This document shows positions 49,792 through 60,110 of a stretch of DNA of 64,000 bases, one piece after another. The notes under the pieces are model-generated. The model saw only the letters and a program-made list of their open reading frames with translations, did no database searches and had not been told where the DNA came from. Within the stretch, counting starts at the first letter, position 1. Each line of letters opens with the position of its first letter. This stretch comes from Paracoccaceae bacterium (GTDB taxonomy: Bacteria > Pseudomonadota > Alphaproteobacteria > Rhodobacterales > Rhodobacteraceae). The position numbers and the translations under genes were made by a program. The DNA lies in NCBI GenBank assembly GCA_022824005.1, contig JAJEBG010000019.1, forward strand, positions 1-64,000. The letters are read 5' to 3'.

Positions 49792-50916
49792 TTATTGCGT
49801 GGCCGCCATGTTGGATTCGGAAATTTCCATTTCCGCTGCTGCCGCCGCTTCCACAAGCGCATCAAAAACTTCTTGTCCGCCTTTCACATTATCCTTGAAC
49901 CAGACATAAACTGGTGACGCGGCGTCCCTAAACATTTCCTTCTCTTCTGGTGTGGGTACGTAAAGCGTGCCCCCAGCTTCCATAAAATCCTCATAGGCTT
50001 GAATGGATTTGCGTTTCGGTGAAGCAAATGTCGCTTGCTGCAATGCCGAAAATCCGTCGGCCACAACAACCCGTAAACCTTCGGGCATTGCCATCAACTT
50101 TTCATTGTTCATCCACCATAGAGCGCCCATATAGGCGTGACCATCAAGCGTCACATATTTGAGACCCGCATCAGGGAATTTCATTCCCATTATGTCAGTG
50201 ATGCCGTTCTTGGATCCCTCAACAACGTTTGTTTGTAATGATGTGAAAAGTTCCGGCCACGGAATGGGCGTCGGGTTGGCACCCAAGGCTCGAACCAGCT
50301 CCTGCGGCAAATCAGCGACAACTGTTCGGATTTTCATCCCCTCGAGGTCACTGGGCACTCGGACTGTTTTCACGGTGTTGGCGAAATTTCTCCAACCGCC
50401 GGTGTTTCCAATGGTCATCAAGCGAATAGTTCCGCCGGAGTCTTCAAGTGCCTTATCCCGAAGCAAATCGACAAAATCTCCACGCAAAACTGTTTCTGCC
50501 ACTCGGTCGTCTCGAAGCAGGTAGGGGAGATCAAAAATCTGCACATAAGGAAATATACCCGCCGCGCCACCGGATGTAGAAATGTACACATCAATGGTGC
50601 CATCGGAAATTCCCTGTAGGCATTCAGCACCGTTGGCGCAGAGCTGCGTACCCTGGAATATCTCGACGGTTACCGCGCCGTTGGAGCGGGACTCGACATA
50701 GTCTTTGAAGACAACAATACCATCATAATCTTCATCATTAATGTCGCCCCCGACAACCGCTCGCAGGTTGTAATCCGCGGCTAAAGCCGCAGAAGTGGCG
50801 ATGGAGATCGCGGCGACAACTCCTAGCAGGGATGTCAACAAGTTTAAGAATAATTTCGTCATCGGTTTCATCTTTCCTCCGTATGAAATTGTTTGACACA
50901 GACTCGGTAGTACCAA
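49792..50916 (-). CDS. dctP: TRAP transporter substrate-binding protein DctP
   Basis: LEGMKIRTVVADLPQELVRALGANPTPIPWPELFTSLQTNVVEGSKNGITDI; internal start likely about 50871. Confidence 0.88.
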   Translation of the reverse strand: MVLPSLCQTISYGGKMKPMTKLFLNLLTSLLGVVAAISIATSAALAADYNLRAVVGGDINDEDYDGIVVFKDYVESRSNGAVTVEIFQGTQLCANGAECLQGISDGTIDVYISTSGGAAGIFPYVQIFDLPYLLRDDRVAETVLRGDFVDLLRDKALEDSGGTIRLMTIGNTGGWRNFANTVKTVRVPSDLEGMKIRTVVADLPQELVRALGANPTPIPWPELFTSLQTNVVEGSKNGITDIMGMKFPDAGLKYVTLDGHAYMGALWWMNNEKLMAMPEGLRVVVADGFSALQQATFASPKRKSIQAYEDFMEAGGTLYVPTPEEKEMFRDAASPVYVWFKDNVKGGQEVFDALVEAAAAAEMEISESNMAATQ

Positions 50917-51003
50917 TAATCCTCGTCTGTGTCAAAATAATTCTCTAGTCATAACGTTCGGTCATGCACGGCCCAGCCCAAGAGAGAGAAGACAAGAGGA
51001 GCC

Positions 51004-52296
51004 CTATTGCACGAAGCCAAAGAATCTCGGCATGAACATCGAAATTGACGGAATGTAAGTGATCAAAAAGATCACGATGATTTCCACCGCGAGGAAAGGA
51101 AGAATGGTCTTCGCTAGTGCTTCGACACGCTCCCCAGAAATAGCTGAGGCTACAAACAACACCAAACCCATCGGTGGTGTCACCAATCCAACGGTTAGAT
51201 TGACCGACATAATGATAGCGAAGTGAACGGGATGTACGCCAAGATCGACAAAAATCGGTCCCAGAATCGGTCCCAAAATTATGATGGCCGGGCCCGCGTC
51301 TAAGAACATGCCAACGATAAACAACAGCACATTGATAAGAAAAAGCAAAATCAGCGGGTCAGACGATAAGCTCAAGACCCAACCAGCGAGAATTTCCGGT
51401 AGATGGCTGAGACCGACAATGGATTTGAAGGCAATGGCCGCTCCGACAAGCAAAAGGACAACAGTCGAGGTTAAGCAGGCACGGGTCAAAACCGTCGGCA
51501 GATCACGCCATGACATCGTCTTGAGTACAAAAATACTGATGAGCAGTGCGTAACCCACGGCCACTGCTGAAGCTTCTGTCGGTGTAAACACGCCTCCTAG
51601 TATTCCACCCAGAATGATGAGGGGTGTCAATAAAGGAAAAAAGGCCCGCCCGGCCGTGACGCCTCTCTGCTTCCACGACGCCCGTTCTGACGCCACCGGA
51701 AAACCATACCGTCGCGCCAGAACTCCAGTCATCATCATCAGCCCCAAGCCCATCAAAATTCCCGGAATCATCCCGCCAAGAAACAACGCCGCCACCGACT
51801 CGCCCATGACATAGGCATAGATAATCATAATCCCCGAGGGTGGAATGATCGGGCCGATGACCGATGAGGCGGCGGTGATCGCGGCCGCAAAACGGCGCGA
51901 ATACCCATTTTTCTCCATCGCCGGTATCAGCATTGAACCCAAGGCCGAGGTATCCGCAACCGCTGAACCAGACAAGCCGGCAAAGAGCATAGACGAGAGG
52001 ATGTTCACATGCGCCAGACCGCCCCTAAAATGACCCATCATCACTTGCGCGAAATTGACCAATCTTAGTGTGATCCCCCCACGGTTCATCAATTCTCCGG
52101 CCAGCATAAAGAATGGAATAGCCATGAGAGGAAATGAATCGATACCGTTGTAGATATTGCGGTAAAGAAACGCGATGTCACGCTCTTGACCATTCAACCA
52201 GAGGATGATGCCCGGTGCCGCCAACATGGCGAAAAACACCGGCACTCCAAAGCACAAAAACAGCAGAAACAATGGAAGAAAGGTAACCAGCATCAC
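51004..52296 (-). CDS. dctM: TRAP transporter large permease DctM
   Basis: AITAASSVIGPIIPPSGIMIIYAYVMGESVAALFLGGMIPG. Confidence 0.92.
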   Translation of the reverse strand: MMLVTFLPLFLLFLCFGVPVFFAMLAAPGIILWLNGQERDIAFLYRNIYNGIDSFPLMAIPFFMLAGELMNRGGITLRLVNFAQVMMGHFRGGLAHVNILSSMLFAGLSGSAVADTSALGSMLIPAMEKNGYSRRFAAAITAASSVIGPIIPPSGIMIIYAYVMGESVAALFLGGMIPGILMGLGLMMMTGVLARRYGFPVASERASWKQRGVTAGRAFFPLLTPLIILGGILGGVFTPTEASAVAVGYALLISIFVLKTMSWRDLPTVLTRACLTSTVVLLLVGAAIAFKSIVGLSHLPEILAGWVLSLSSDPLILLFLINVLLFIVGMFLDAGPAIIILGPILGPIFVDLGVHPVHFAIIMSVNLTVGLVTPPMGLVLFVASAISGERVEALAKTILPFLAVEIIVIFLITYIPSISMFMPRFFGFVQ

Positions 52297-52297
52297 A

Positions 52298-52969
52298 TTA
52301 TTCCGCTATTGCCGAAATCCGGTCCGCTGGGGGCGCGTAATGGATTGAAGAATCAAAAACCTCATGAGTCTTTTTCAATATCAACTCAATGCTGACAAGA
52401 ATCATCAGGACAAAGCCTAGCGGCAACGACATGTACATCCACGCCAGTTTGATACGAATCGATTCTTGCCCGATCAGCTGCAAAGGAATTTTGAGTGAAC
52501 TTGAGTTGAAGAGCCAGCCACTGTTGATATGCTTTTCGGCATGCTGAAGCACGATAACCAAGACAACGGCACCAAGAAGAAGAATCAAGAGAGACAGGAT
52601 CCCTCCCCAACGCTGACCGAGGAAATCCCTTATGAGGTCAATCGCGACAAAGTTTCCCCATCGATAGGCTGATGGAGCCATCAGACCCGTCATCCACAAC
52701 ATGCAGAAGCGGGCCGCTTCGTCTGGCCATGCAAGCGAATTATTCAAGACATAACGGAAGAATACCTGCAGCAACATGATGATCACCATCAGGCCCAGAC
52801 CCACAATGGCAATCCGTCGGCAGACGAGGAGGAGTGTTGAATTGACTTTTTCCAATGCGGAAACGACTCGACGGAATGGCGATGTCCCTCCTAGGGTTTC
52901 TCTTCCCTTAGTCACCAGATCGTCCTTTTGTGACCTCTCTTGAAGAGGGCGATCTCTTTGCATTCCCAA
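52298..52969 (-). CDS. dctQ: TRAP transporter small permease DctQ
   Basis: FFRYVLNNSLAWPDEAARFCMLWMTGLMAPSAYRWGNFVAID. Confidence 0.88.
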   Translation of the reverse strand: MGMQRDRPLQERSQKDDLVTKGRETLGGTSPFRRVVSALEKVNSTLLLVCRRIAIVGLGLMVIIMLLQVFFRYVLNNSLAWPDEAARFCMLWMTGLMAPSAYRWGNFVAIDLIRDFLGQRWGGILSLLILLLGAVVLVIVLQHAEKHINSGWLFNSSSLKIPLQLIGQESIRIKLAWMYMSLPLGFVLMILVSIELILKKTHEVFDSSIHYAPPADRISAIAE

Positions 52970-53075
52970 TACGGCTTGTTGTCGTCAACGCCAAAATTCC
53001 CCCCATTCCTAGTTCACGTCTCGGTTACCCCACAAAGCCCTATTATCAGATTTTCTGTTTCACCTGACCGGACCC

Positions 53076-54368
53076 TTATTTACCGATACAAAAACCGGCA
53101 AAAACTTCATCAAGTACATGTTCAATATCTACGTTTCCAATCAGAGTTTCAAGTTGATTTATCGAAAGCCAAATTTCTTCAGCCGCCAATTCGATCCGAT
53201 TCACTTTCATCATTGAGTCTCTCGCTATCTTCAAATGCCCGATACCGCCCTCTATGGCGGCTCGATGTCGAGCATGCGCAGCGGTCATCGCTATTCCTGA
53301 ACGCTTTTCCAATTCATCGGCGAGGGATTGCGTCAAATGATCCACGCCGAATCCCGTCAGGCCAGAAATCCCGTTTGGTGGTGGAGGACGATAGAGATCG
53401 GCCTTGCATTTTAAAATCAAATCACCGGTCAAAAATTCGGGACTATTGTCTGGAACCCCATCACCCTCGACAAGAAAGACCCGCAGATCAGCTTCCTTAG
53501 CCCTTTGACGGGCTTTGTTCACTCCCATTTTCTCAATCGGATCGATGGCATCTCGTATGCCGGCTAAATCAAGCAAAGTTACGGCCAATCCGGCGATTTC
53601 CATTCGCACTTCAATGACATCACGCGTCGTGCCAGAGCGTTCAGACGTAAGGGCGGCTTCGCGGCCAGCAAGACAGTTCAACAAGGTTGATTTTCCTGTA
53701 TTTGGAGCCCCAACGATGGCCACTTCAAAACCATCACGGATACGCTCCGCGGCTTGGACGCCTTGAATCTCCTTTTCTAAAGACTGGATCAGATCTTCTA
53801 TCCTATCATGCGTTGAAGACATCAGATCATGGGGCAAATCTTCATCAGAGAAATCAAGTGATGCCTCTAAAATTGCCGCACATTGGGTTAGACTCTGTCG
53901 CCACTCTTCAACCCTTTGTCCAAGTTCACCGCGAAAAAGTCGCAAGGCTTGTCGCCGCTGCGCATCTGTTTCGGCATCAATAAGATCTCCGAGCCCCTCA
54001 ATCTCTGAAAGATTCAGGCGACCATTCATCAGCGCTTGCAGGGTAAATTCCCCTGCTTCAGCCATACGCAATCCCTCTAGTGAACCTAAGGCCGCGAGAA
54101 CCGATTTGACCGTCGCCACGCCCCCATGAACATGAAATTCAACACTATCCTCACCCGTATAGCTGGCGCCTTTCGGGAAATAGAGTATGAGCGATGTATC
54201 AAGATGGCCCCATTCAGGCGAGTGCAATCGCCGCAGCGTCGATTGTCGAGGCGGCGGGAGAACACCAGCCAATTCGATGGCCGCGGTCGGGGATTTCGGT
54301 CCTGAAATGCGTATCACGGCTACGCCCGCTTTGCCGCGAGCAGAGGACAAGGCAAAAATGGTGTCCAT
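53076..54368 (-). CDS. mnmE: tRNA modification GTPase MnmE (TrmE)
   Basis: DTIFALSSARGKAGVAVIRISGP; GAPNTGKSTLLNCL; C-terminal FCIGK. Confidence 0.95.
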   Translation of the reverse strand: MDTIFALSSARGKAGVAVIRISGPKSPTAAIELAGVLPPPRQSTLRRLHSPEWGHLDTSLILYFPKGASYTGEDSVEFHVHGGVATVKSVLAALGSLEGLRMAEAGEFTLQALMNGRLNLSEIEGLGDLIDAETDAQRRQALRLFRGELGQRVEEWRQSLTQCAAILEASLDFSDEDLPHDLMSSTHDRIEDLIQSLEKEIQGVQAAERIRDGFEVAIVGAPNTGKSTLLNCLAGREAALTSERSGTTRDVIEVRMEIAGLAVTLLDLAGIRDAIDPIEKMGVNKARQRAKEADLRVFLVEGDGVPDNSPEFLTGDLILKCKADLYRPPPPNGISGLTGFGVDHLTQSLADELEKRSGIAMTAAHARHRAAIEGGIGHLKIARDSMMKVNRIELAAEEIWLSINQLETLIGNVDIEHVLDEVFAGFCIGK

Positions 54369-54390
54369 TCCTTCAATCCATGAAGAAATA

Positions 54391-55680
54391 TCAGTTCTTC
54401 ATAGAATTGAAAAAGTCAGCATTTGTTTTTGTGGCTTTAATTCGAGGCAACAGAAATTCAATCGCTTCTGTTGTCCCCATCGGATTGAGTATACGACGAA
54501 GAATATACATTTTGTGAAGTTCTTGCTGCTCCACCAGCAAGTCTTCCTTGCGGGTACCAGATTTCAGAATGTCTATGGCCGGGAACATTCGCTTGTCAGC
54601 AATTTTCCGATCAAGCACGATCTCTGAATTTCCTGTGCCCTTGAATTCCTCGAAAATCACCTCATCCATACGGCTGCCTGTATCAATCAGAGCGGTCGCG
54701 ATAATGGTCAATGAACCTCCCTCTTCGATATTACGCGCCGCGCCAAAAAAACGTTTTGGCCTTTGCAAGGCGTTGGCATCTACACCGCCACTCAAGACTT
54801 TCCCAGACGATGGCACCACCGCATTGAACGCCCGTCCTAGTCGGGTAATGGAATCAAGCAAGATCACCACGTCACGTTTGTTTTCGACCAGCCGTTTCGC
54901 CTTTTCAATCACCATTTCAGACACTTCAACATGGCGTTCGGCTCTTTCGTCAAAGGTTGAAGCAATAACCTCACCATCAACGCTTCGCTGCATATCGGTG
55001 ACTTCTTCGGGTCGCTCGTCAATGAGGAGAACAATCAAAAAACACTCAGGATGATTTTCTGAAATCGAGTGGGCGATATTCTGTAATAAGACCGTCTTGC
55101 CGGTTCGAGGCGGGGCCACGATCAAGGCCCTTTGTCCTTTGCCAAGCGGGGCCACCAAATCAATGACGCGAGCCGACCAGTCCTGAACATCCGGTTTATT
55201 GACCTCCATCATCAATCGTTCATCGGGATAAAGCGGCGTTAGATTGTCAAAGGCAACAAGATGCCGAGACGCTTCTGGTGCATGAAAGTTGATGGTCGAG
55301 ACGCCATCAAGACTAAAATATCGCTCCTCTTTGACCGTGGTATCGCCGCGATTGGGCGCGATAATACCGCCCCCAACCGTCGCCCCTGTTCGTAGCCCGT
55401 ATTTGCGAATAATTTTTGGGTGAACATAAATGTCATCAGGTCCGGGAAGATAATTTGACTCGGGTGAACGCAGCATTGCAAATCCATCCGAGAGAATTTT
55501 TGCAACCCCATCTCCGTAGGTCTCCCAACCATCTTGGGCACGGGCGCGCATGATCTCATACATCATGGTTCCCTTATCCATTGAGGAGGCCCCCTCTATC
55601 TCTAACTCCTCTGCCATGGTTACCAATCGCTTCGGTGTCATGGTCTTCAACTCAGAAAGTGAAATCCTTTCTTCAGGCAT
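54391..55680 (-). CDS. rho: transcription termination factor Rho
   Basis: [37 protein letters not shown]. Confidence 0.97.
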   Translation of the reverse strand: MPEERISLSELKTMTPKRLVTMAEELEIEGASSMDKGTMMYEIMRARAQDGWETYGDGVAKILSDGFAMLRSPESNYLPGPDDIYVHPKIIRKYGLRTGATVGGGIIAPNRGDTTVKEERYFSLDGVSTINFHAPEASRHLVAFDNLTPLYPDERLMMEVNKPDVQDWSARVIDLVAPLGKGQRALIVAPPRTGKTVLLQNIAHSISENHPECFLIVLLIDERPEEVTDMQRSVDGEVIASTFDERAERHVEVSEMVIEKAKRLVENKRDVVILLDSITRLGRAFNAVVPSSGKVLSGGVDANALQRPKRFFGAARNIEEGGSLTIIATALIDTGSRMDEVIFEEFKGTGNSEIVLDRKIADKRMFPAIDILKSGTRKEDLLVEQQELHKMYILRRILNPMGTTEAIEFLLPRIKATKTNADFFNSMKN

Positions 55681-55853
55681 TTAAATATCCTTTGATTATC
55701 GCAAGCCTTGCGGCCTCTCTGTCATGTCGGGGAATTATCGGGCTGGCGCGCCCATCATTTGATTGTACACGCACCTGATCAGACCTGTCAAGCGCCGAGA
55801 AAGGTATTTTGACCAACAACGGGAGTCTCCATCCATGACCGAATAACGCTTTC

Positions 55854-56297
55854 TCAAAATGGACGAACAATCACCATGATCACAATGACAATCAATAGCA
55901 CCGTTGGCACCTCATTCATCCTTCGGAACATTTTGGCACTGAGGCGACAGTCTCCATTGAGCAAATCTCGCCTTCGTGCCGCTAACCAAAATTGAAACCA
56001 AGTCATTGCCAAGATGGCGGCAAGTTTGAGCCAGGGCCAAAACGCCTGCCAATCTATAATGCCCGGAACCCATAGCAGTAAGAGACCAAAAATCCATGTC
56101 AGTAGCATGGCCGGTGTCGCGATAATTTGAAGCAAACGCCTTTCCATCACCGAAAAAATGTCGTGCGAATTTGACTCTCGTCCACCGCTGCTAACATGAT
56201 AAGAATAAAGTCGCGGCAAGTAGAAAAGAGCGGCCATCCAAGCGACCATGGATATGATATGCAAGGCTTTGAGCCAGGGGTATAGAACAATCATCAT
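55854..56297 (-). CDS. hemJ: protoporphyrinogen oxidase HemJ
   Basis: YPWLKALHIISMVAWMAALFYLPRLYSYH; MFRRMNEVPTVLLIVIVIMVIVRPF. Confidence 0.9.
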   Translation of the reverse strand: MMIVLYPWLKALHIISMVAWMAALFYLPRLYSYHVSSGGRESNSHDIFSVMERRLLQIIATPAMLLTWIFGLLLLWVPGIIDWQAFWPWLKLAAILAMTWFQFWLAARRRDLLNGDCRLSAKMFRRMNEVPTVLLIVIVIMVIVRPF

Positions 56298-56645
56298 GAC
56301 GATTTCGTTTCAATAACCTACAGACCTTATAATATAAATAAATAAATAAATAGTAATATATTTTGTTGATGTTGGAGGCTGTGGAAATTGTGAATAAGTA
56401 AAAATTTTTGAGAGATTTCGATTTTTTTGAAGCCTGATAGCAACTGTTAACAGATTGTTTTGACACCAAAAAGAGATGACAATTCTGGCAACAGATACGA
56501 GAGGGTTGGATCGTTATGAATATTGGATATGATGGTAATTCTTGAGTATAAAGCCATGAGAGATTCTGGAAAACGCGCGTATCATTGAATTTTCATCACT
56601 CATCAACCTCACCATTCATGGCTTATCAACAGGTTTATTGAAGAG
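56298..56645. other. candidate chromosomal origin of replication (oriC)
   Basis: AT-rich AAAT-repeat tract 56326-56362; DnaA-box matches TTATTCACA (complement of 56389-56397) and TTATCAACA (56623-56631); located between rho-hemJ and maf-aroE-coaE-dnaQ. Confidence 0.6.
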
Positions 56646-57245
56646 ATGACAGTTGGTATTGTGCTCGCTTCTGGCTCAAAAACCCGCAGGAAGATATTGG
56701 AGAACGCGGGGATTTCTCTCGTTGTTGAACCGGCTAGAGTTGATGAACAATCGTATCGACAATCACTTGAGGCGGAAGGCGCGAATCCGCTATCAATGGC
56801 CACCGCGTTGGCTGAAATAAAGTCGCGACGCGTATCTCACCGACACCCGCAAAACCTCACCATCGGGTGCGATCAAATTCTGGAATTCGAGGGCAAAAGC
56901 CGTGGCAAGGCGGCGGATATGTCAGTGGCGAGGGAATTCTTGCGGGAATTGCGGGGTCACACACATCAACTTCATTCGGCGGCGGTGATTTGCCAAGATT
57001 CACAACCTGTTTGGCGAGATGTCTCAACGGCTCATGTTACCTTCAGACACTTCTCTGATACCTTTCTGGAAAATTACCTCCAAAACGTCGGTCCAGAAAT
57101 CCTTGATAGTGTGGGCGGCTATCAGATTGAAGGTCAGGGAATTCGATTGATTGCTAACCTTCGAGGCGATATCTATGCCGTATTGGGCTTGCCAATGATC
57201 CAACTTCTTGGCTATTTAGTGAGAAGGGGGGCGATTGACGGCTAA
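56646..57245 (+). CDS. maf: Maf-family nucleotide pyrophosphatase
   Basis: IVLASGSKTRRKILENAGI; VGPEILDSVGGYQIEGQGIRLI. Confidence 0.92.
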   Translation: MTVGIVLASGSKTRRKILENAGISLVVEPARVDEQSYRQSLEAEGANPLSMATALAEIKSRRVSHRHPQNLTIGCDQILEFEGKSRGKAADMSVAREFLRELRGHTHQLHSAAVICQDSQPVWRDVSTAHVTFRHFSDTFLENYLQNVGPEILDSVGGYQIEGQGIRLIANLRGDIYAVLGLPMIQLLGYLVRRGAIDG

Positions 57246-58096
57246 TGGATTCACAACCTAGAAGGCCATTCCTGACGGGCGTGATAGGTGAACCCATTGG
57301 GCATTCCCTATCACCACTTATCCACGCTCACTGGCTTCAGCAGCACCAGATTGTAGGTCATTATGTTCCGCTGGAAGTCACAAGAAGTGATTTGGCCGCC
57401 GTCGTCAATTTGCTGCCGCGAATGGGATTTCGCGGTGTCAATATCACCATACCCCACAAGGAATCGGTTCTCAAAATTTGCGACTCGGTGTCTGACCAAG
57501 CGGCATTAATTGGGGCCGTCAACACTTTGACAATCCTTGATGGAGAGAAAATTCATGGCCATAATACGGATGCCTATGGAATCATTCAAAGTTTGAAAAC
57601 AGAGAGTCAGGTTGAAGGAACTTGGAAAGCCGAAGATGGACCCATTTTGGTGTTGGGAGCTGGTGGGGCGGCTAAAGCGGTCGTCTTTGGGTTGATTTCA
57701 GATGGCGCGAAGGAGATCCATATTGTCAATCGGACGCGAGAGAAGGCAGAATTGATCAAAAAGGAATATGGAACCCGCATTTCTGTCCATAGTCGGCCAG
57801 CTTTGGAACATTTGGTCAGCAAAATGCAAACCATAATCAACACCACGTCGCTTGGAATGGAAGGAAAACAATCGCTGCCCTTTCCCTACGACGAACTGGT
57901 CGCCAAGACGGTTGTGTTAGACCTTGTTTACGCGCCGCTTTGGACTGAGCTTCTTCGCGAGGCGAAAAAGCGGGATTGTACAGTGATCAATGGCTTGGGT
58001 ATGTTGCTTCATCAAGCGGCCCTGTCTTTCAAGCATTGGTTCAATATCCTCCCAACAGTCGATGTCTCTCTCCGTGAAGCGGTTCTGTCCAAATGA
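57245..58096 (+). CDS. aroE: shikimate dehydrogenase
   Basis: GVIGEPIGHSLSPLIHAHWL; GVNITIPHKESV; VLGAGGAAKAV. Confidence 0.95.
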   Translation: MDSQPRRPFLTGVIGEPIGHSLSPLIHAHWLQQHQIVGHYVPLEVTRSDLAAVVNLLPRMGFRGVNITIPHKESVLKICDSVSDQAALIGAVNTLTILDGEKIHGHNTDAYGIIQSLKTESQVEGTWKAEDGPILVLGAGGAAKAVVFGLISDGAKEIHIVNRTREKAELIKKEYGTRISVHSRPALEHLVSKMQTIINTTSLGMEGKQSLPFPYDELVAKTVVLDLVYAPLWTELLREAKKRDCTVINGLGMLLHQAALSFKHWFNILPTVDVSLREAVLSK

Positions 58097-58695
58097 ACAA
58101 TAAACGGTTTTGTCTCGGCCTCACCGGTTCAATTGGAATGGGAAAGACAACGGTCGCGGCGATGTTTGCGGCCCACGACGTATCTATTTGGAATGCCGAT
58201 GACGCGGTCAATAGGATTTATCAGACGGGGGGTGGTGGCAGCCAAGCTTTACGCGATATCGTTCCCAAAAATGTGTGTGAGCCGGGGGATCGGATCAACA
58301 AGAAAAAGCTACGGACGCTCCTTGAGGACGAGCCGAACCTTCTCAACAAGATTGAAAGCGCCATTCATCCCTTGGTCAAACGTGATCGCCAGGACTTCAT
58401 GTCAAGAACAAAAAATGGCATCGTCGTGGCCGAAGTTCCATTGCTCTTTGAGACTCAATCACAGTCAGAATTTGATGCCGTTGCGGTCGTTGTGGCACCG
58501 GCCGAAATTCAGAAAGATCGGGTTATGAAACGAGAGGGGATGACGCGCGAGCGATTTGAATTGTTGAGAGGTCGCCAAATGCCAGATGCCGAAAAACGGC
58601 GGCGCGCCGATTACGTCATCTGTTCTCTGAACAAGGACACCGCCAAAAGGGATGTGATCGCCATTTTATCGCGAATAAGGGGTTCGAAAGAATGA
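58093..58695 (+). CDS. coaE: dephospho-CoA kinase
   Basis: GLTGSIGMGKTTVAAMFAAHDVSIWNADDAV. Confidence 0.95.
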   Translation: MNNKRFCLGLTGSIGMGKTTVAAMFAAHDVSIWNADDAVNRIYQTGGGGSQALRDIVPKNVCEPGDRINKKKLRTLLEDEPNLLNKIESAIHPLVKRDRQDFMSRTKNGIVVAEVPLLFETQSQSEFDAVAVVVAPAEIQKDRVMKREGMTRERFELLRGRQMPDAEKRRRADYVICSLNKDTAKRDVIAILSRIRGSKE

Positions 58696-59399
58696 CATTG
58701 TTGGCTTTTGATGTCGAAACCACAGGTCTGAAAATTGAAGATGGAGACCGGATCATCGAAATTGGATTGGTGGAACTTGATACCAATCTCATGGAACTGA
58801 CGGGCCGAGAATTTCATCAATACCTCAATCCAGAACGCTGGATCACTGAGGACGCTTTGAGTGTTCATGGACTGGACAATGACTTCTTACAGGACAAACC
58901 AAAATTTAGTGAAATTTCACAGGAATTGCGTGATTTTATTGGCGATTGTCAGCTCATCGCTCACAATGCACAATTTGATCTTGGATTTCTCAACCACGAG
59001 TTCAAACGCGTCAAATCACCAATAATTCCATCGAAGAAGGTGCTCGATTCGTTAGAGATAGCGCGCCGTGAATTGCCGCATCTCAGTCGATTCAGCCTTG
59101 ATGCGCTGTGCCGACATTTTGAACTTGACTTGAGCCGTCGTCAAAAACACGGCGCGCTTGTTGATGCGATGCTGCTCGCGGAGGTTTATTTCCGCTTGCT
59201 TGGGAATGGTCGAGATCTTTTTGAGTCTTCTGAGAGCGAAGACCAAAAAGGAAGATCGAGATTGTTCCACAACGATCAAGCCGTCGCCAAAAAACGTCCC
59301 AGACCCCTCCCTTCTCTTCTCACCGCCGAGGAGAAACAGATGCACCAAGAAAAAATGAAAGAGTTGGGTGAAAAAGTTCTATGGGCTCAATATTTGTAG
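58692..59399 (+). CDS. dnaQ: DNA polymerase III epsilon subunit
   Basis: LLAFDVETTGLKIEDGDRIIEIGLVEL; AHNAQFDLGFLNHE; LSRRQKHGALVDAMLLAEVY. Confidence 0.95.
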   Translation: MTLLAFDVETTGLKIEDGDRIIEIGLVELDTNLMELTGREFHQYLNPERWITEDALSVHGLDNDFLQDKPKFSEISQELRDFIGDCQLIAHNAQFDLGFLNHEFKRVKSPIIPSKKVLDSLEIARRELPHLSRFSLDALCRHFELDLSRRQKHGALVDAMLLAEVYFRLLGNGRDLFESSESEDQKGRSRLFHNDQAVAKKRPRPLPSLLTAEEKQMHQEKMKELGEKVLWAQYL

Positions 59400-59400
59400 A

Positions 59401-59889
59401 CTAAGCCTTGTCTGAGGTTTTGGGTTTTCGAAGCATCTCATTTTCATAAATGGCCGAAAAATTGATGAGTTCCATATTGTAGGGTGAGAAACCGCCATCG
59501 CGCGTGGTATCGGCCACAATTCGGCGAACGAACGGAAACATCAAGTGCGGGCATTGAATCGCCAGAAAAGGTTGGAGTTGGCTTTTTGGCATTTTGTCGA
59601 CCTGAAACAAGCCACAATAGTCGACTTCCATAATGTAAGCCGTCTGTTTTCCGCTCTTCCCCTCAAGATGGACTTTCATAGACACCAGATACAAGTTGTT
59701 ATCCTGATGGTTGATGTCCAATTGCAACTGGACATCATAATTCAACTTGTCTGTTGTCCAAATTTTGCGCTGGGCGGCAAGATTTTCGAACGACATATCG
59801 CGAATGAACTGTCCCGGCGAAGTGACGGCGATGGTGGAACCTCCGCCATCTTGGACGGCCTGTCCATTGCTCTTTTTTTTGTCAGTCAT
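59401..59889 (-). CDS. secB: protein-export chaperone SecB
   Basis: QFIRDMSFENLAAQ; CPHLMFPFVRRIVADTTRDGGFSPYNMELINFSAIYEN. Confidence 0.95.
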   Translation of the reverse strand: MTDKKKSNGQAVQDGGGSTIAVTSPGQFIRDMSFENLAAQRKIWTTDKLNYDVQLQLDINHQDNNLYLVSMKVHLEGKSGKQTAYIMEVDYCGLFQVDKMPKSQLQPFLAIQCPHLMFPFVRRIVADTTRDGGFSPYNMELINFSAIYENEMLRKPKTSDKA

Positions 59890-60110
59890 AATGATGACCC
59901 CCTTTTATGCGTGCCCAATGCCATCAATAAAGACCGCCCATTCTCGATTTGAAACGCAACGAATGTGGCTTGTCAAATCGTTTCAATTCATCAATAACCG
60001 AGAAACTCTACTATGAGAGTCTGTTCAAAGAAACCAGACGTGGGATCGGACTATGGGGTGCAAAATGGGATTTTCATCAGAGACTCTACGTGTGAGCTCA
60101 AGGTCGTGTC

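Noticed and set aside
52940-53500. 186-aa plus-strand ORF
   Set aside because: Antisense to the mnmE 3' end and dctQ 5' end; no recognisable domain.
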